NCBI GenBank assembly: GCA_003219395.1
Contig: QHOR01000144.1
Coordinates: forward strand, 1-6,983
Direction of reading: 5' to 3'
Length of the DNA stretch: 6,983 nt
DNA from: Verrucomicrobiota bacterium
GTDB lineage: Bacteria; Verrucomicrobiota; Verrucomicrobiia; Chthoniobacterales; UBA10450
This document shows positions 5,383 through 6,983 of the stretch, one piece after another. Position 1 is the first letter of the stretch. Each line of letters starts with the position of its first letter. Under the pieces are notes generated by a model. That model had not been told where the DNA came from. It worked only from the letters and a program-made list of their open reading frames with translations, and made no database searches. The translations under genes were made by a program, and so were the position numbers.

Positions 5383-5709
5383 CGGGGTTATCTGTAGTAG
5401 GTGGCGTTGTTTGTATCGAAACCTGCGATGAGGCGAGCAACAGTTAGTTAACGTGGAGGTTTGCGATATCACAACACAACACGCCAGCGTCATAGCTTAA
5501 GTTGATCGACTCAGCGGGGCCAGCTAGGTACGACCATCTTCGCCCACACCCTGCTCGGTGAAGCAATAATAGAACAAACAACAGTCAGTCCTTGCTACCG
5601 ACACAAATTATCCACTTACTACTTAGCGACTGCTACCTGCTGTCAATGCAACGGCAACGGCAATTTATCAGTTGATGAGAGGCGTGATTCCACGACAATA
5701 ACACGGGGC

Positions 5710-5761
5710 TTGCCAATACAGCTATCGGCGCTTTCGCCGGCTTGTCCGTGAAGCTTGGCAA
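5710..5761. other. Nested inverted repeat, possible RNA structure
   Basis: TTGCCAA (5710-5716) pairs with TTGGCAA (5755-5761). Inside it GCT (5721-5723) can pair with AGC (5752-5754). A central CGGCG-CTTT-CGCCG hairpin (5726-5739) sits within. The 12 bases at 5740-5751 stay unpaired. There is no flanking T tract to make it a terminator. Confidence 0.25.
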
Positions 5762-5907
5762 AATCTTGTTAGCTTGGCGAGCTGATTCACCGCAAGCTCG
5801 AATTGCCACATCCAATTCCAGAAACGCAATCAGCTTTCCGGCAGGTCATTCCGTGTGAGGGAAAGGATCGGACGATGATCGCGCTAAGGTAGCGTCGACA
5901 TCGCTCA

Positions 5908-6948
5908 CTACGGATGCCGCAGATACATGGTTAGACCGTTCATGTCGATAATTGCAGAGTTGGACACGAGCTCGCCGATTCCAAGGAGTTGAGCGGAAGG
6001 TTGCCCAGGTTTGTTAGAATGGACAAAGCTGAGATCAGCATCTCTGATCTCAAAATCACCAATCGTGAATTGCTTTACGTGCCCGCTATTTAACGCTGCC
6101 TTTGCTCCTCCGGAGCCTATCAGCACGCTTCTGGTGCGCTTCATTGGGATTCCGGCTTTTATCCCAATTGTTTTATCGGCGCACGTGGCGAGCGATCCCG
6201 TGTCAACGATGAGGGTCGACGGTGTGCCGTCGATGGAACAAGTCACTTCGAGACGATGGTCTGCGGTTAAACGCATGGGGACCTGCCTGAACCCATTGCT
6301 TTGCAGCATCGCCGCCAATTTATTGGTTGTCTCGATACGGGGTCCCCGGGGGGCGTAGTACAGTGCTGGATCAGCACAATCCAATACCGCGCCAATTCTG
6401 TGCATGTCATCCGATCCTAAAACGCCGTCCACATAGGGAATCGCGTCAACCAAAACTGGCAGGTCCTGGATCACGCAATTCCCCATGGCTAGCGTGTTCA
6501 GTTTTGCGATGCCAAAAAATTTTCTCGACGTCGATTTCAGTGGACTGGTGACTCGAAGAGAACTCTTTTGCTCAACAAGACCGAATTTCTTCAGACTGCC
6601 CCGCGCAATATTTGTTGTTGGGGTACCCGTATCGACCATTAACGAAGCGCTGACGCGGTTAACTTCGACATCAGCGACGAGATGTTTCGGTCCGTTCTTG
6701 TGCGCCTGTTGATTGTCGAGATTCTCCTGCCTAAGCTTCAGCATCCCGAAGCCTTCTTGTTTCAAAAGGTTGCCCACTGTCGAGTTATCAGCCGCGATAT
6801 CCTTTGGAGTAGGCCTGGCCTCTGAGATAGTTGCAGCAGGGGGAGGCGACAGACTTGTCGATTCGTCCGGCGCTGGAGTCTCAGCCATTATCTGTTCGTG
6901 CACTGCGACTGCCATCACCATTAACGTTACGAACAGTTTTGTTGTCAT
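5908..6948 (-). CDS. Secreted tandem retropepsin-like aspartic protease with two DTG domains
   Basis: The 346-residue product has an export signal at about 1-22 (TKLFVTLMVMAVAV core, likely cut after I-M-A) and a Pro/Ser/Thr-rich linker to about residue 50. Two retropepsin-type domains follow. Domain 1 (about 88-200) has L-M-V-D106-T-G108 and the closing V-L-G-S-D (177-181), then A-V-L-D and L-Y-Y. Domain 2 (about 222-345) has L-I-V-D249-T-G251 and L-L-G-I-G (321-325), then A-I-I-D and M-Y-L. Each DTG supplies one catalytic Asp; the retroviral enzyme needs two subunits to bring two together. Here both are in one chain, so an internal pseudo-dimer like pepsin is likely, acting in the periplasm or outside. 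Both domains look intact. The ATG at 6946-6948 is close to the window edge and shows no Shine-Dalgarno sequence. The gene is convergent with the serine hydrolase; its promoter lies at or beyond the window end. Proteolytic activity is inferred from the motifs alone. Confidence 0.9.
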   Translation of the reverse strand: MTTKLFVTLMVMAVAVHEQIMAETPAPDESTSLSPPPAATISEARPTPKDIAADNSTVGNLLKQEGFGMLKLRQENLDNQQAHKNGPKHLVADVEVNRVSASLMVDTGTPTTNIARGSLKKFGLVEQKSSLRVTSPLKSTSRKFFGIAKLNTLAMGNCVIQDLPVLVDAIPYVDGVLGSDDMHRIGAVLDCADPALYYAPRGPRIETTNKLAAMLQSNGFRQVPMRLTADHRLEVTCSIDGTPSTLIVDTGSLATCADKTIGIKAGIPMKRTRSVLIGSGGAKAALNSGHVKQFTIGDFEIRDADLSFVHSNKPGQPSAQLLGIGELVSNSAIIDMNGLTMYLRHP

Positions 6949-6983
6949 TGTACCGAACGGTGTCCCGTTTGATTCGATTGTGT

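Larger units (their letters stand above)
5352..5907. other. Convergent intergenic gap of 556 bp without a supported gene
   Basis: Transcripts of the serine hydrolase (plus) and the aspartic protease (minus) both run into this stretch. It contains the hairpin at 5364-5382, the nested hairpin at 5710-5761, and a small stem at 5882-5894 (CGCTA-AGG-TAGCG) just past the protease stop codon. The open frames here are about 60-70 codons long and show no domain, membrane segment or ribosome site. It may hold decayed coding sequence, but I cannot assign it. Confidence 0.5.

Overview
The window looks like a low-density stretch of a soil-type Verrucomicrobiota chromosome, possibly Chthoniobacterales-like. 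The best evidence is a small secreted protein ending in VPDGG plus a hydrophobic helix and an Arg-Arg tail. This is the VPDSG-CTERM form of the exosortase sorting signal, known mainly from Verrucomicrobia. A kelch protein with a long Thr-Pro tail, a beta-lactamase-fold hydrolase and a two-domain retropepsin-like protease fit that setting. The taxonomic call is an inference; no ribosomal or other marker gene is present.

Layout from left to right. Bases 1-177 hold the end of a gene, or a 58-codon gene. Bases 247-328 hold the broken start of a REP-associated (Y1/HUH) transposase, with a one-base frameshift. A small three-helix membrane ORF (359-622, minus) ends beside that remnant. A strong intrinsic terminator (663-700) closes the VPDGG-CTERM gene (738-1298, minus), which has a good sigma-54 promoter candidate directly upstream. 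After a gap of about 600 bp comes a 124-residue single-pass membrane protein with two tandem copies of a 17-residue repeat (1917-2291, minus). Next is a six-blade kelch protein with a Thr-Pro tail (2541-3704, minus). A divergent gap then leads to a serine hydrolase (4158-5351, plus). This converges across 556 bp on a tandem aspartic protease gene (5908-6948, minus).

The four largest proteins all carry export signals, and the two small ones are predicted membrane proteins, so the window mainly encodes envelope or secreted functions. Spacing, strand changes and the terminator argue against one operon. I see no pathway linking the genes. The most notable items are the sigma-54-like promoter of the sorting-signal protein, the frameshifted transposase remnant, the repeat-bearing membrane protein, the basic-ended Thr-Pro tail of the kelch protein, and the single-chain duplicated retropepsin. 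I did not find a clear new multi-gene system.
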